Shown: piece after piece, positions 9,360 to 18,252 of the stretch
Layout: each line of letters starts with the position of its first letter
Numbering within the stretch: the stretch's first letter is position 1
NCBI RefSeq assembly: GCF_005280735.1
Contig: NZ_CP040077.1
Span: 1,240,001 to 1,304,000, forward strand
From: Trinickia violacea
GTDB taxonomy: Bacteria > Pseudomonadota > Gammaproteobacteria > Burkholderiales > Burkholderiaceae
Reading direction: 5' to 3'
DNA: 64,000 nucleotides
Program-made: the position numbers and the translations under genes
Notes under the pieces: model-generated
The model's input: the letters and a program-made list of their open reading frames with translations, nothing else
Database searches by the model: none
What the model was told of the DNA's origin: nothing

Positions 9360-9518
9360 TCAGTGCCGATGCCACATCCGGTCCCAGAGGCGATGCCCGT
9401 CCAGCCGCGAGAGCAGCCGTTCCCTATGATGTTCGCGCCGGTAGTGCGAGGTCACGAGGATCGCGGCCACGATCAGCACGATCAGACCTACCACTGTGCT
9501 TTCTATCGATACAGCCAT
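9360..9518 (-). CDS. Small single-pass membrane protein (52 aa)
   Basis: Short ORF with one hydrophobic segment (TVVGLIVLIVAAILVTSHY) followed by a strongly basic tail rich in Arg and His, giving an N-out or tail-in-cytoplasm topology. I chose the ATG at 9518 because GGAGG lies five bases before it; in-frame ATGs at 9545 and 9530 would add nine or four residues. No family is recognised. It precedes the 104-aa hypothetical gene by 18 bp and is probably cotranscribed with it. Confidence 0.55.
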   Translation of the reverse strand: MAVSIESTVVGLIVLIVAAILVTSHYRREHHRERLLSRLDGHRLWDRMWHRH

Positions 9519-9736
9519 GGCAGCCTCCATCGAAGTCACCTGCATCTAAAAATTCTAGGTGATCCTCGCGGGGAACAAAGGGGGGCGGAGCGGTCAGCCG
9601 GGAAGGGGAGATCTGCGCTCGATGCCGCGCCTATCGTCCGACGGAAATAAATATGCCGTTACGCAAGTCACAATTCGCCCTCGAACGGCGGGCCGCCCGT
9701 GTCTATCTAATACAAACAACGACTGGGAGAGCGACT

Positions 9737-9916
9737 ATGGGCAGACTTCTGATCGCCGCCGTGCTGCTCGGCGGACTGTCCGGCTGCGTCGTGGCGCCGC
9801 CACCGCCGGGCTACGGGTACGCGCCGGGCTACTACTATCCGGGCTACTACTATGGACCGACGGTCAGCGTGGGCATCGTCGGCGGCTGTTGCTGGCATGG
9901 CGGCTGGCACCACTGA
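9737..9916 (+). CDS. Small Gly/Tyr-rich lipoprotein (59 aa)
   Basis: Begins at ATG 9737 with GGGAGA six bases upstream. The first 17 residues form a lipoprotein signal with lipobox LSGC (Cys17). The mature part is low complexity, with Pro-rich VAPPPPG and repeated GYYYPGYYYG elements, and ends in CCWHGGWHH, which is rich in His, Cys and Trp. Such short Tyr/Gly lipoproteins occur widely in Burkholderiaceae. No function is assignable; the His/Cys tail could bind metal, but this is speculation. Confidence 0.65.
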   Translation: MGRLLIAAVLLGGLSGCVVAPPPPGYGYAPGYYYPGYYYGPTVSVGIVGGCCWHGGWHH

Positions 9917-10042
9917 CGCCGCAAGCGTAACCAAATGTAAGAGCGGCGCTGCTCCATGGTCCCATGAGGCAGCGCAGCGGTTCAATCGATCCGTGAACGG
10001 ATGTCTAGCGGAGCCCTGGCGCCGCACGTTTCATGCATCGAC

Positions 10043-11284
10043 TCACGCATCGAGATAGGCGACTTCCCCGTGCAGTTCGGTATCGAGCCCGCGCTGCGCC
10101 GCCTCCGCGCCGACCTTCACGCGCGTCACGCGATCGATCAGCCACAGCATGCCCCAGGTGAACGCGAACGCCCAGATGCCGGAGACGATCACCGCGACGC
10201 ATTGCTTGAAGAAAAAGTCGGTGCCGCCGAGCAAGAGGCCGTCGGCGCCGTTGGCATTCCACGCCTTCGACGCGAACACGCCAAGCAGGATCGTGCCCGT
10301 CAGGCCGCCCACACCGTGCACGCCCCAGACGTCCAGCGCATCGTCGAGACCGAGCTTGTTCTTCAGCGCGACCGCGTAGTAGCAGATGAGCCCGGCGGCC
10401 ACGCCGATGATCGCGGCGGTGTCGAGCGAGACGTAGCCGGCGGCCGGCGTGATCGTCGCGAGACCCGCGACCGATCCGGTCAGGAGCCCGACGAACTTCG
10501 GTTGCCGCGCGTTCAGCCATTCGATCAAGAGCCATGTGACGGCCGCGAACGAGGCGGCGACGTCGGTGTTGAGGAACGACGAAGCGGTCACGGCATCGAT
10601 GCGCAGTTCGGAGCCCGCGTTGAATCCGTACCAGCCGAACCAGAGCAGGCCCGAGCCGAGCGCGATCAGCGGCACGTTGTGCGGCTTGTGCTCGACGCTA
10701 TGACGACGCCCGACGTAAAGCACCGAAGCGAGCGCCGCGAAGCCGGCCGTGTTGTGCACGACGATGCCGCCGGCGTAGTCGAGCACGCCCCACTTCGCCA
10801 GCAGTCCTTCCGGACTCCATACCATGTGCACGAACGGGAAGTACACGAGCACGAGCCAGCCGGTGAGGAACAGGAAGTACGCCTTGAACGTCACGCGGTT
10901 CGTGAAGGCGCCAGTGATCAGCGCCGGCGTGATGATCGCGAACATCATCTGATACGCGACGTGGACGACGAGAGGAATGCCGGCGTCGTTGCCCTGGAAC
11001 ATCGTTTGCAGCGTGATGCCGCGCAGGAACGCGTAGTAGGTCGGATCGCCGACGATGCCGTGCCACGTCGGGCCGAAGCACATCGAATAGCCGAACGCGA
11101 ACCAGAGTACGGTCGTCCAGGCGAGCGAAATGAAGCTCTGCATCATGATCGCGAGCACGTTCTTGCGCTCGACGAGGCCGCCATAGAAAAACGCGAGCCC
11201 CGGCGTCATCAGCATGACCAGGCTCGCGCACAGCAGCATGAAGGCGGTATTGCCGACGTTGATCGGCATCGAAGCGGGTAGCAC
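10043..11284 (-). CDS. amtB: Ammonium transporter AmtB
   Basis: A 413-residue channel of the Amt/Mep/Rh family that conducts ammonium/ammonia across the inner membrane. Eleven hydrophobic helices are discernible. Family signatures include LMTPGLAFFYGGLV near the N-terminus, DYAGGIVVHNTAGFAALA and GVHGVGGLTGTILLGVF. The conserved pore His residues occur in VVHNTAG and VHGVGG. The start is best placed at GTG 11284, with AAGGAGA seven bases upstream; an ATG at 11269 would leave that site 22 bases away. Unlike many proteobacterial loci, no glnK or other PII gene is adjacent, so regulation by PII would have to act in trans. No convincing sigma-54 promoter was seen in the upstream 120 bp. Confidence 0.95.
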   Translation of the reverse strand: MLPASMPINVGNTAFMLLCASLVMLMTPGLAFFYGGLVERKNVLAIMMQSFISLAWTTVLWFAFGYSMCFGPTWHGIVGDPTYYAFLRGITLQTMFQGNDAGIPLVVHVAYQMMFAIITPALITGAFTNRVTFKAYFLFLTGWLVLVYFPFVHMVWSPEGLLAKWGVLDYAGGIVVHNTAGFAALASVLYVGRRHSVEHKPHNVPLIALGSGLLWFGWYGFNAGSELRIDAVTASSFLNTDVAASFAAVTWLLIEWLNARQPKFVGLLTGSVAGLATITPAAGYVSLDTAAIIGVAAGLICYYAVALKNKLGLDDALDVWGVHGVGGLTGTILLGVFASKAWNANGADGLLLGGTDFFFKQCVAVIVSGIWAFAFTWGMLWLIDRVTRVKVGAEAAQRGLDTELHGEVAYLDA

Positions 11285-11680
11285 AGCGCGTCTCCTTAGT
11301 TTGTGGGTGACGAAAAATATGCTGTGGAGGGAGGGGGCGCAATACGCCGTGCGTCTATAGTCGGGTTCAGCGCTCGGGTATGGGTCCCGCGCGACAAGGG
11401 GAGCGCGCGAGGGCAACGGGTAAACGTGTAGGCGGACGCATCGCCGATCAGCGGCTTCCTGGCCGCTCAGCGCCATGCGCCGACGCCGTTCAGCGATCCT
11501 GTCACCGATGTCGCCGATTTGTATCTGATCCCGAGCGCGCCGACGCATGACGAAAAGCTGCTGGCGCTCGCGGGGAGTGCGGCCGCTTATCTGGGGTATG
11601 CGGCGGCGTGAGACGAACCTCGGCGGCATGCTGCAAAAAACACGGCATATCGCAGTCAGCCGCCATACCGCCCGCGCCGT
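11285..11680. other. 396-bp gap between amtB and the efflux operon
   Basis: Holds the amtB 5' region (about 11285-11400) and, at 11432-11611 on the plus strand, a coding-like frame without a start codon, described separately. No terminator with a clear T-tract or tRNA was found. Confidence 0.6.
11432..11611 (+). pseudogene. Possible gene remnant (59-codon open frame lacking a start)
   Basis: The frame opens right after a TAG and runs 59 codons to TGA. It reads like an ordinary protein C-terminus: hydrophobic, helical and acidic segments such as PISGFLAAQRH, DVADLYLIPSAP and EKLLALAGSAAAYLGYA. It contains no ATG or GTG; only an internal TTG could start it. Codon third positions look GC-biased as in real genes here. 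It could be the 3' stump of a deleted gene. The protein family is not recognised. Confidence 0.3.
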
Positions 11681-13192
11681 TCAACGCGGCTTCAATTCCA
11701 CTGGCGGATCGGCACGATAGCCGCCGCCCAGCGCCTTCGCCAGCGCGATTTCCTGGCTGAGCCTTTGCCCGTTGATGTCGAGAAGCGCCGCCTGCTCGGC
11801 GATGACGGGCAGGCGCGCTTCCATCGCCGTGAAGCGGCTGCCGAGCCCGCGCGCGTAGTGCGCCTCGGCGCTGTCGCGCACGAACGTCACGGCCTGCACC
11901 TTTTGCGATTGCAATTGCGCTTCGGTATCGAGATCCTGCAGCCGGTTGCCGGTCTGCGCGACATCGCGCACCGCGTCGAGCACCGCCTGGTTGTATTGCT
12001 CGATAAGCGTGTTGCTCACCGCGCGCGTGCCACTCAAATTCGCGTTGAGGCGGCCGCCGTCGAAAATCGGCAGATACAGCCCGGGAATGAAGTTGATCTG
12101 CTGGCTCGCATGCGTGAACAGGTCGCCGAGATGCAGCGCATCGACGCCGAAGAACGCCTTGATGTCGAAGCTCGGATAGAACGCGGCTTTGGCGGCGTCG
12201 ATCCGGTGGAACGACGATTCGACGTACCAGCGCATCGCCTGCAAGTCGGGACGCCGCGCGAGCAAATCGTAGGAGAGCGTCGCCGGCAAGCTCGCTTGCG
12301 ATTGCTGCGGCAGCGGCACGGGTTCGATATCAGGCAACGTGTCCGGCCCGGCGCCGATCAGCGCGCGCAGCGATTCGCGAAACTGCTTGACCTGCGTCTG
12401 CGCCGCAACGATCTGCCGCGTGACGGCAAATTGCTGCGCGCGCGCTTCTTCGACCCGGGTCCGCGGCTCCAGGCCGCGCGTCGCGCGCGCTTCGTGGGTC
12501 TCCACCGCGAACGCCGCGACTTGCCGGGATTGATCGAGCAAGTCGATCAGCGCATACGTGGTTTGGATGCCGTAGTAGAGCTGCGCGACATCGGTCGAGA
12601 TTTCGAGTTCGACCGCCGATTCCTCCGCGAGCCGCGCGTTGTGCTCGCCGAGCGACGCGGCCACCAGCGCGCGCTGCTTGCCCCAGATGTCGACGTTCAG
12701 GCTGGCGCCGAGTCCGACGATGCCTTCGGTGTACCAGGGGCCGGAAATGCCGAGCGCCGGGTTGTTCCCCGCGAACGGCCCGATAAAGCCATTGGCCGAC
12801 ACGTGCTCGCGATCGAGCAGGGCGAGCGCGGTCACCTGCAGGCTGGACCCCGCCTTGACCAGTTCGACGTTCGATTTCGCCTGCGCGACCCGTGAGCGCG
12901 CGATCACCATCGTCGGCGCATTGGCGAGCGCGCGGTCGATCAGGGCGTCGAGCTGCGGGTCGCCGTAGACCGCCCACCAGCGCGCGGACGGCCAGCCTTC
13001 GCGCGCGAGATGGATGTCGTCGGCGAGGCGGATCTGGTCGGGCTGAATCAGCGCGTCGGGCTTGCCGTTCGTGTGGATCAGCGCGCAGCCCGCTAGCGCG
13101 CCGAGCAAGCATGCGGTCAATAAGAGGAAGCTCGCAGTCAGTACGCGGCCGCGATAGAACGTAGACCCCCAGGGACGCTGTCGCTTAATCAT
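11681..13192 (-). CDS. mdtP: Outer-membrane efflux lipoprotein, NodT family (MdtP-like)
   Basis: A 503-residue TolC-type outer membrane factor that forms the exit duct of a tripartite efflux pump. The lipoprotein signal ends at LAGC (Cys36). Two repeated OEP domains contain the typical coiled-coil helices (for example ALANAPTMVIARSRVAQAKSNVEL) and ARRPDLQAMRWYVESS, the hallmark of NodT-family proteins. It is the last gene of a four-gene operon and overlaps the FUSC gene by 8 bp. Gene order and protein lengths match E. coli mdtP (488 aa) in the mdtNOP set; substrate is not inferable. The symbol is by synteny and family rather than proven orthology. Confidence 0.87.
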   Translation of the reverse strand: MIKRQRPWGSTFYRGRVLTASFLLLTACLLGALAGCALIHTNGKPDALIQPDQIRLADDIHLAREGWPSARWWAVYGDPQLDALIDRALANAPTMVIARSRVAQAKSNVELVKAGSSLQVTALALLDREHVSANGFIGPFAGNNPALGISGPWYTEGIVGLGASLNVDIWGKQRALVAASLGEHNARLAEESAVELEISTDVAQLYYGIQTTYALIDLLDQSRQVAAFAVETHEARATRGLEPRTRVEEARAQQFAVTRQIVAAQTQVKQFRESLRALIGAGPDTLPDIEPVPLPQQSQASLPATLSYDLLARRPDLQAMRWYVESSFHRIDAAKAAFYPSFDIKAFFGVDALHLGDLFTHASQQINFIPGLYLPIFDGGRLNANLSGTRAVSNTLIEQYNQAVLDAVRDVAQTGNRLQDLDTEAQLQSQKVQAVTFVRDSAEAHYARGLGSRFTAMEARLPVIAEQAALLDINGQRLSQEIALAKALGGGYRADPPVELKPR

Positions 13193-15287
13193 GTTCGGCG
13201 GACTCGCGCAGGGTTGCGGGCGGCGGCGGGGCGAGGTTCCAGTCCGGCAGGCCCGCCACCTCGCGTGCGAGGTGGCGCGCGCCGGTCAGCAGCACGGTCG
13301 GAGAAGCGTCGCCCGGTCGCGCGGGAACGTCGATGAGGCGCGGAGCGAGTGCGATGGGCGGGTGCGAGGCCAAGTCGTCTGCGTAGCGGTCGAGCTGCGA
13401 AGCCGCCTGCTCCTGAACCGCGCGCACGGTATCGGACATGTCTTGGCTTGCGCGCGCCTCGGGCGTATCGAGCGCATTGTGAAGCGCGTTGCCGGCCAGC
13501 ATGATTTCGCGCCCTTGAGCGAGCACTGCTTGCGCGCGAAATGTCATCTGCGCCTGCTCGCCTTCCTGCCAGCCCGGCTCGAGCGCGACGCGTGTGAGCG
13601 TCGCTTCGCAGTCGGTCAGCACGGCCCAGGTCCGCAATTGCTGCTGCGCATAGGCGAGTTGCTCGGGCGTCCCGGCGCCGGTCACCGGCGCGCGCAACGA
13701 CGCGGCGATGGGACGCAGCATCGACGCCAGCTTCTGGCGCAGCACGTCGCTTTCGCCTTCCCGCCAGAACGCGACCTGGACGACCGTCGAAACGCCGACG
13801 CCCAGCAGAATCCCGACCATCCGGTCGCGGATTTCGGTGAGATTCGTGGTCGGTCCGAACTGCGCGAGCAGCGACAGCGAGAACGTGAAGAGGACCTGAA
13901 GGCCCGCGTAGCCGATGCGCTCCGATCCGGCCGCGATCCACGCGGCGAACGCGACGACCGGCAACACGACGAGCAAGAGCCCGACGATGTCGTCGAGATG
14001 CGGGATCACGAAGACCACCATGAAAAGCGCAAGCGCACTGCCGCCGAGCGCGCCGCCGATGCGCAGCAGCGCTTTTTGCGTCGACGCCCCGAGGCTCGGC
14101 AGCGCGACGATCAGGCAGGTCAGCATGATGGTGTGGATGCCTTGCCAGTCGACCGCGTTGTAGAAGACGTAGCCGATCAGCACGGCGAGCAAGGTCTTTA
14201 GCGAAAAGCGCGCGTAGACGGGATTGGTGAACGCGTCCGGGACGACCATCGGCTCTTTCGCGGGCGCATTGCCTGCGGCGTCGCCGCGCGCGCCGAAATC
14301 GCCGAACGCACGCAGCGCACGCTGCATTTCGCCTGCGGCGGCGGGCGCGTCCGTGACGTCTTGCGGTTGCTGTGCGGTGGTGGCGGTGATTCGATAGGGG
14401 TGGCCAGAGGCGATCGCCTCGTCGAGCGCGCGACACTCCGCGCGCAAGGCGCTCAAGATCCGCAATTGCGCGGCAGGCCTGTCCTGGTGGTCCATCGGCA
14501 GCTCGCTCGCGCCGTGATACACGCGCGACACCGTCGCGATGCACGCCAGCTGATAAGCCTGCTCCTCGCGAGACGCGGCACCGCGCATCCCGACGAATTT
14601 GAGCAGCTTCTGCAATGTCATCGCGCCTTGCTGGATCGCGAACGGCGTGATGGGCTCGGGCCGCCCGCCACCGTCGATCAGATAGGTGAGGCGCGCATCG
14701 ACCGCCGCCAGTTGCCGGTGCATGGCCGCCTTCAATTGCTCTGCCGGCTCGGCGGGCAAGAGCAGCGTATTGATCACGAGCGTCACCGCGATCGGATAGT
14801 TCACGGCGACCCAGACCCACAGCACGGCGCGGACCAAGAGCTCCGCCTGATCGGTCTGGTCGACGAAGCTCTGCACGTAGATGACGACGATCGCGACGAT
14901 GAAGAACACGACGCCGATCTTCAGAACCCGCATCAGATAGACGCTGCAGAAGAGCAGCACGCTGGCCACGACGATGCGGATCAGCGGGTAATCGAACGTG
15001 AACTTGAGAAGCAGGATCGAGCTGCCGATCGCGAGCGTCGATCCGAGGATGAACATCACGCCCACGAGCTTCGTCAGCACCACATTCGATTGCGTGACGT
15101 AAAACACGACCAGGAGCGACAGCGCGACTTCGGGCACTTCGAGCGTCATCGACGCCACGAGCACGATCGCGCTCGTCAACACCGAGCGCAGCATGACGTT
15201 CGCGCGCCCGGGAAACGGCGCGAATTCCGCCTGCAGAAACCGGCCTGCATCGAGCACCGGGTCCGGAACGTAGTCGGATAGGTTCAT
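13185..15287 (-). CDS. mdtO: FUSC-family efflux inner-membrane protein (MdtO-like)
   Basis: A 700-residue inner-membrane protein of the fusaric acid resistance/aromatic acid exporter superfamily. Two blocks of about six transmembrane helices each (about residues 35-175 and 365-510) are separated by a soluble region, the usual FUSC architecture. A C-terminal cytoplasmic domain of about 170 residues follows. It works with the HlyD-type adaptor upstream and the NodT outer-membrane factor downstream. E. coli MdtO has 683 residues and the same neighbours, in a system linked to puromycin, acriflavine and sulfa drugs. Starts at ATG 15287, 9 bp after the adaptor gene stop, and overlaps the next gene. 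Confidence 0.88.
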   Translation of the reverse strand: MNLSDYVPDPVLDAGRFLQAEFAPFPGRANVMLRSVLTSAIVLVASMTLEVPEVALSLLVVFYVTQSNVVLTKLVGVMFILGSTLAIGSSILLLKFTFDYPLIRIVVASVLLFCSVYLMRVLKIGVVFFIVAIVVIYVQSFVDQTDQAELLVRAVLWVWVAVNYPIAVTLVINTLLLPAEPAEQLKAAMHRQLAAVDARLTYLIDGGGRPEPITPFAIQQGAMTLQKLLKFVGMRGAASREEQAYQLACIATVSRVYHGASELPMDHQDRPAAQLRILSALRAECRALDEAIASGHPYRITATTAQQPQDVTDAPAAAGEMQRALRAFGDFGARGDAAGNAPAKEPMVVPDAFTNPVYARFSLKTLLAVLIGYVFYNAVDWQGIHTIMLTCLIVALPSLGASTQKALLRIGGALGGSALALFMVVFVIPHLDDIVGLLLVVLPVVAFAAWIAAGSERIGYAGLQVLFTFSLSLLAQFGPTTNLTEIRDRMVGILLGVGVSTVVQVAFWREGESDVLRQKLASMLRPIAASLRAPVTGAGTPEQLAYAQQQLRTWAVLTDCEATLTRVALEPGWQEGEQAQMTFRAQAVLAQGREIMLAGNALHNALDTPEARASQDMSDTVRAVQEQAASQLDRYADDLASHPPIALAPRLIDVPARPGDASPTVLLTGARHLAREVAGLPDWNLAPPPPATLRESAEHD

Positions 15288-15296
15288 GCCGGCGGC

Positions 15297-16352
15297 TCAG
15301 TGATGGGCGTCGTCGCTGCTTGAACGGTGCAGCACGGCAACGGCCGACGTGCCGACGCGAAACAAGTCCGGGTTCGGATTCTCGACGAGAATCTTGACGG
15401 GAAAGCGTTGCGAAACGTGCACCCAGTTGATCGTGCGCTGAATGCGCGGCAGCTCGCCGGGCAGGGCGAGGCCGCCTTCGTCGGACGACACGCCGTAGCT
15501 GATCGAGTCGACCGTGCCGCGAAAGCGCTGGTCCGTGTCGCTCATCAAATAGACGGTCGCGGGCGTGCCCGCGTGGACGCCTTTCAATTCGGTCTCGCGA
15601 AAATTCGCGACGACGTACCAATGGCGGGTGTCGATCAACGTGAACACCGGCTTGAGCGCGGAAGCGAATTGGCCGGTCGAGGTTTTGAGCGAGACGATGC
15701 GGCCGTCGAACGGCGCGCGCACCGTCGAGTATTCGAGGTTGAGCTCGGCAATCGCGATTTCGGCCTCGACGACCGCGCGCTGCGCGACGAGCGCATCCAC
15801 GCCGCTGACCGCCGCCGCGGCCTGCTGCGCTTGCAGTTGGGCGGCGCTGAGTTCGGCGGCCGCGGCGCGCTGTGCGGTGCGCGCCTGGTCGACGTCTTCG
15901 GCGGACACGTAGCCCGGCTTCAAGAGCGGCTCGGTGCGGTGCAGCGTATCGGCCGCCTGGTTGGCGGCCGCTCGCGCGCGCTCGACCGCGGCGCGCACCG
16001 ATTCGGCGTTGTACTGCTGCGCGTTGACGCTGCGCTGAGTGAGCTCGATTTGCCGGTCGAGCGCGACGAGCGAGGCTTTCGCGCGCGTCAGCGCATCCTG
16101 GTACGGGCGCGGGTCGATCTGAAACAGGAGGTCGCCTTGCTTGACCGCCTGATTGTCGTGCACGGCGAGTTCGATGATCTTGCCGTTGACCTCGGGCACG
16201 ACGTCGATCGTGTCCGCGTAGGCGTAGGCGTCGTCGGTGCGCGGTGCGCGATCCAATAGCCAGATCACGAAGATCAGGAGCGCCAAGGTGACCACGACCA
16301 GCACGATGGCCGGCCATGTCTTCTTAGGTGGCTTGCTGACGGTTGTCGCCAT
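15297..16352 (-). CDS. mdtN: HlyD-family periplasmic adaptor (MdtN-like)
   Basis: A 351-residue membrane fusion protein. One N-terminal transmembrane anchor (AIVLVVVTLALLIFVIWLL, about residues 15-33) is followed by DAYAYADTIDVVPEVNGKI, the start of the barrel-sandwich/biotinyl-like domain. A long alpha-hairpin (about 95-190, Ala/Gln-rich) and the return strand with TVRAPFDGRIVSLKTSTGQ come next. The C-terminal beta-barrel contains RFPVKILVENP. It bridges the inner-membrane FUSC protein and the outer-membrane duct. E. coli MdtN is 343 residues with the same order of neighbours. The start is ATG 16352, 20 bp after the YtcA-like gene. Confidence 0.9.
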   Translation of the reverse strand: MATTVSKPPKKTWPAIVLVVVTLALLIFVIWLLDRAPRTDDAYAYADTIDVVPEVNGKIIELAVHDNQAVKQGDLLFQIDPRPYQDALTRAKASLVALDRQIELTQRSVNAQQYNAESVRAAVERARAAANQAADTLHRTEPLLKPGYVSAEDVDQARTAQRAAAAELSAAQLQAQQAAAAVSGVDALVAQRAVVEAEIAIAELNLEYSTVRAPFDGRIVSLKTSTGQFASALKPVFTLIDTRHWYVVANFRETELKGVHAGTPATVYLMSDTDQRFRGTVDSISYGVSSDEGGLALPGELPRIQRTINWVHVSQRFPVKILVENPNPDLFRVGTSAVAVLHRSSSDDAHH

Positions 16353-16372
16353 CGAATCTGCCCATCACGGGT

Positions 16373-16657
16373 TCAACGTTGAAAGAAAATCAGCCAGACA
16401 ACGAGTGCGAGGAAGGTCACGAGGGTTGGGTAGACCACCCCGGGCGGACTCAGCCACTGCGTGTTGCGCGTCCGCGCCAGAACGACATAAAGAATGACCG
16501 CAAGCACGACGCTTGCGACGATGCAGAACAGCCAATCAGGAAAGTAAGCGCCGAGCACGCTGATGGACGGCGCATTGGCGCATCCGCCGGTGAGGAGGGC
16601 CGTGACGACGACAACCCCGGTCGTCACGGCCGCGCCCCCCGTTCTGAAGAGCCGCAT
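16373..16657 (-). CDS. ytcA: YtcA-family small lipoprotein/membrane protein
   Basis: A 94-residue protein at the head of the mdtNOP-like operon. A signal sequence ends in the lipobox TGGC (Cys26), then come ANAPSISVLGAYFPDW and two hydrophobic segments (LFCIVASVVLAVILYVVLA and TLVTFLALVVWLIFF). E. coli ytcA (about 91 residues) occupies the same position before mdtN, and the FPDWL segment fits that family as I know it. Its role in the pump is uncharacterised. Conservation of position suggests an accessory subunit. No regulator gene lies beside the operon in this window. Confidence 0.8.
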   Translation of the reverse strand: MRLFRTGGAAVTTGVVVVTALLTGGCANAPSISVLGAYFPDWLFCIVASVVLAVILYVVLARTRNTQWLSPPGVVYPTLVTFLALVVWLIFFQR

Positions 16658-16777
16658 AGATTTGCTCCACAGTCGTCAAGATCGTTCAAATCAGGGCGCG
16701 CGTGGCGCAGGGTCGATGAATTCTGCCTGAGTTATTCGGAACGTGACAAAAAAGGTGACGCTGATCTTACATGTGCT

Positions 16778-18247
16778 TTACATCAGCACAATGTCGTACT
16801 GCTCCTGACTCAAATTCGACTCGACTTGCAGCGACACCGGCTTGCCGATGAAGTCGATCAGCATCGCGAGATGCGGTGACTCTTCGTCGAGAAACAAATC
16901 GATGACTTGCTGCGAAGCGACCACGCGAAACTCGCGCGGATTGAACTGGCGCGACTCGCGCAGGATTTCGCGCAGCACGTCGTAGCAAACCGTGCGCGCG
17001 GTCTTCACTTGGCCTTTGCCCTGGCAAACCGGGCAGGGCTCGCACAGCACATGCGCAAGCGATTCGCGCGTGCGCTTGCGCGTCATCTCGACGAGCCCGA
17101 GCTGCGAGAACCCATTCACCGTCACCCGCGTGCGATCGCGAGAGAGCGCCTTCTTCAGCTCCCCAAGCACCGCATCGCGATGCTCGGCGTTTTCCATATC
17201 GATGAAGTCGATGATGATGATGCCGCCCAGATTGCGCAGCCGCAGCTGCCGCGCGATCGTGTGCGCGGCCTCGAGGTTGGTCTTGAAGATCGTGTCGTCG
17301 AAGTTGCGCGCGCCGACATAGCCGCCCGTATTGACGTCGATCGTCGTCATCGCCTCGGTCTGGTCGATCATCAGGTAGCCGCCCGACTTCAGATCGACGC
17401 GCCGTGACAGCGCGCGCTGAATCTCGGCTTCGATGTTGTACAGATCGAAGAGCGGCCGCTCGCCGGTGTAGTGGTGCAGCTTCGAGCTGACGGCGGGCGT
17501 GAACTCGGAGGCGAACTCCGCGAGCATCTGATGCGTCTCGCGCGAATCGACCTGGATGCGCGTGGTCTCGTCGTTGACGAAGTCGCGCAGCACGCGCTGC
17601 GACAAGTTCAGGTCCTGATACAGCAGGCTGGTCGGCGGCAGGCGCTGCGCTTGCGCCACGATCGTCGTCCAGGTCTTGCGCAAGTAGGCGACATCGGCCG
17701 CCAGCTCTTCGCTGGTCGCATCTTCGGCGATCGTCCGCACGATGTAGCCGCCTTTCTCGTCGACGGGCAGCACGGCCGTCAAGCGGGCGCGGATCGCTTC
17801 GCGCTCGGCTTCGCTCTCGATCTTCTGCGAGATGCCGATATGCGGCTCCTGCGGCAGATACACGAGCGTGCGGCCCGCGATGCTCACTTGCGTGGATAGC
17901 CGCGCGCCCTTCGTGCCGATCGGATCTTTCACGACCTGCACCATCAGCGTCTGTCCTTCGAAGACGATCTTCTCGATCGGCTGATGCGGTGTTTGAGCCT
18001 GCGATTCGCCCGCGATGCGCGGATGCCAGATATCGGCGACGTGCAGGAACGCGGCGCGCTCGAGCCCGATGTCGATGAACGCGGACTGCATGCCGGGCAG
18101 CACGCGCACGACCTTGCCGAGATACACGTTGCCGACGCGACCGCGCGCGACCGTGCGCTCGACATGAAGCTCTTGCACGGCGCCTTGCTGGATCAGCGCG
18201 ACGCGCGTTTCCTGCGGGGTGACGTTGATCAGAATCTCTTCGTTCAT
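16778..18247 (-). CDS. rng: Ribonuclease G
   Basis: A 489-residue endoribonuclease of the RNase E/G family that matures the 16S rRNA 5' end and cleaves some mRNAs. The N-terminal S1-like RNA-binding domain contains RGRVGNVYLGKVVRVLPGMQ and AFIDIGLERAAFLHVADI. The catalytic DNase I-like domain includes TIDVNTGGYVG and IIDFIDME with the metal-binding aspartates. The zinc-link Cys motif CPVCQGKGQVKT follows. The length agrees with E. coli RNase G (489), and the C-terminal scaffold of RNase E is absent. It starts at ATG 18247, 5 bp downstream of the maf stop, so it is cotranscribed with maf, rlmH, rsfS and nadD. Confidence 0.96.
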   Translation of the reverse strand: MNEEILINVTPQETRVALIQQGAVQELHVERTVARGRVGNVYLGKVVRVLPGMQSAFIDIGLERAAFLHVADIWHPRIAGESQAQTPHQPIEKIVFEGQTLMVQVVKDPIGTKGARLSTQVSIAGRTLVYLPQEPHIGISQKIESEAEREAIRARLTAVLPVDEKGGYIVRTIAEDATSEELAADVAYLRKTWTTIVAQAQRLPPTSLLYQDLNLSQRVLRDFVNDETTRIQVDSRETHQMLAEFASEFTPAVSSKLHHYTGERPLFDLYNIEAEIQRALSRRVDLKSGGYLMIDQTEAMTTIDVNTGGYVGARNFDDTIFKTNLEAAHTIARQLRLRNLGGIIIIDFIDMENAEHRDAVLGELKKALSRDRTRVTVNGFSQLGLVEMTRKRTRESLAHVLCEPCPVCQGKGQVKTARTVCYDVLREILRESRQFNPREFRVVASQQVIDLFLDEESPHLAMLIDFIGKPVSLQVESNLSQEQYDIVLM

Positions 18248-18252
18248 GTCTG

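Noticed and set aside
11285..11400. Sigma-54 promoter upstream of amtB
   Set aside because: No TGGCAC-N5-TTGC element at proper spacing on the amtB strand; only weak sigma-70-like boxes.
13189..16317. Long minus-strand frame (about 1040 codons) across the efflux genes
   Set aside because: It is a shifted frame of the FUSC and adaptor genes, Arg-rich, with no domain; the true frames carry clear family motifs.
16730..16777. Terminator after rng
   Set aside because: There is a T-rich tract on the minus strand, but GTGAC on either side of the A/T run is a direct repeat, not an inverted one.
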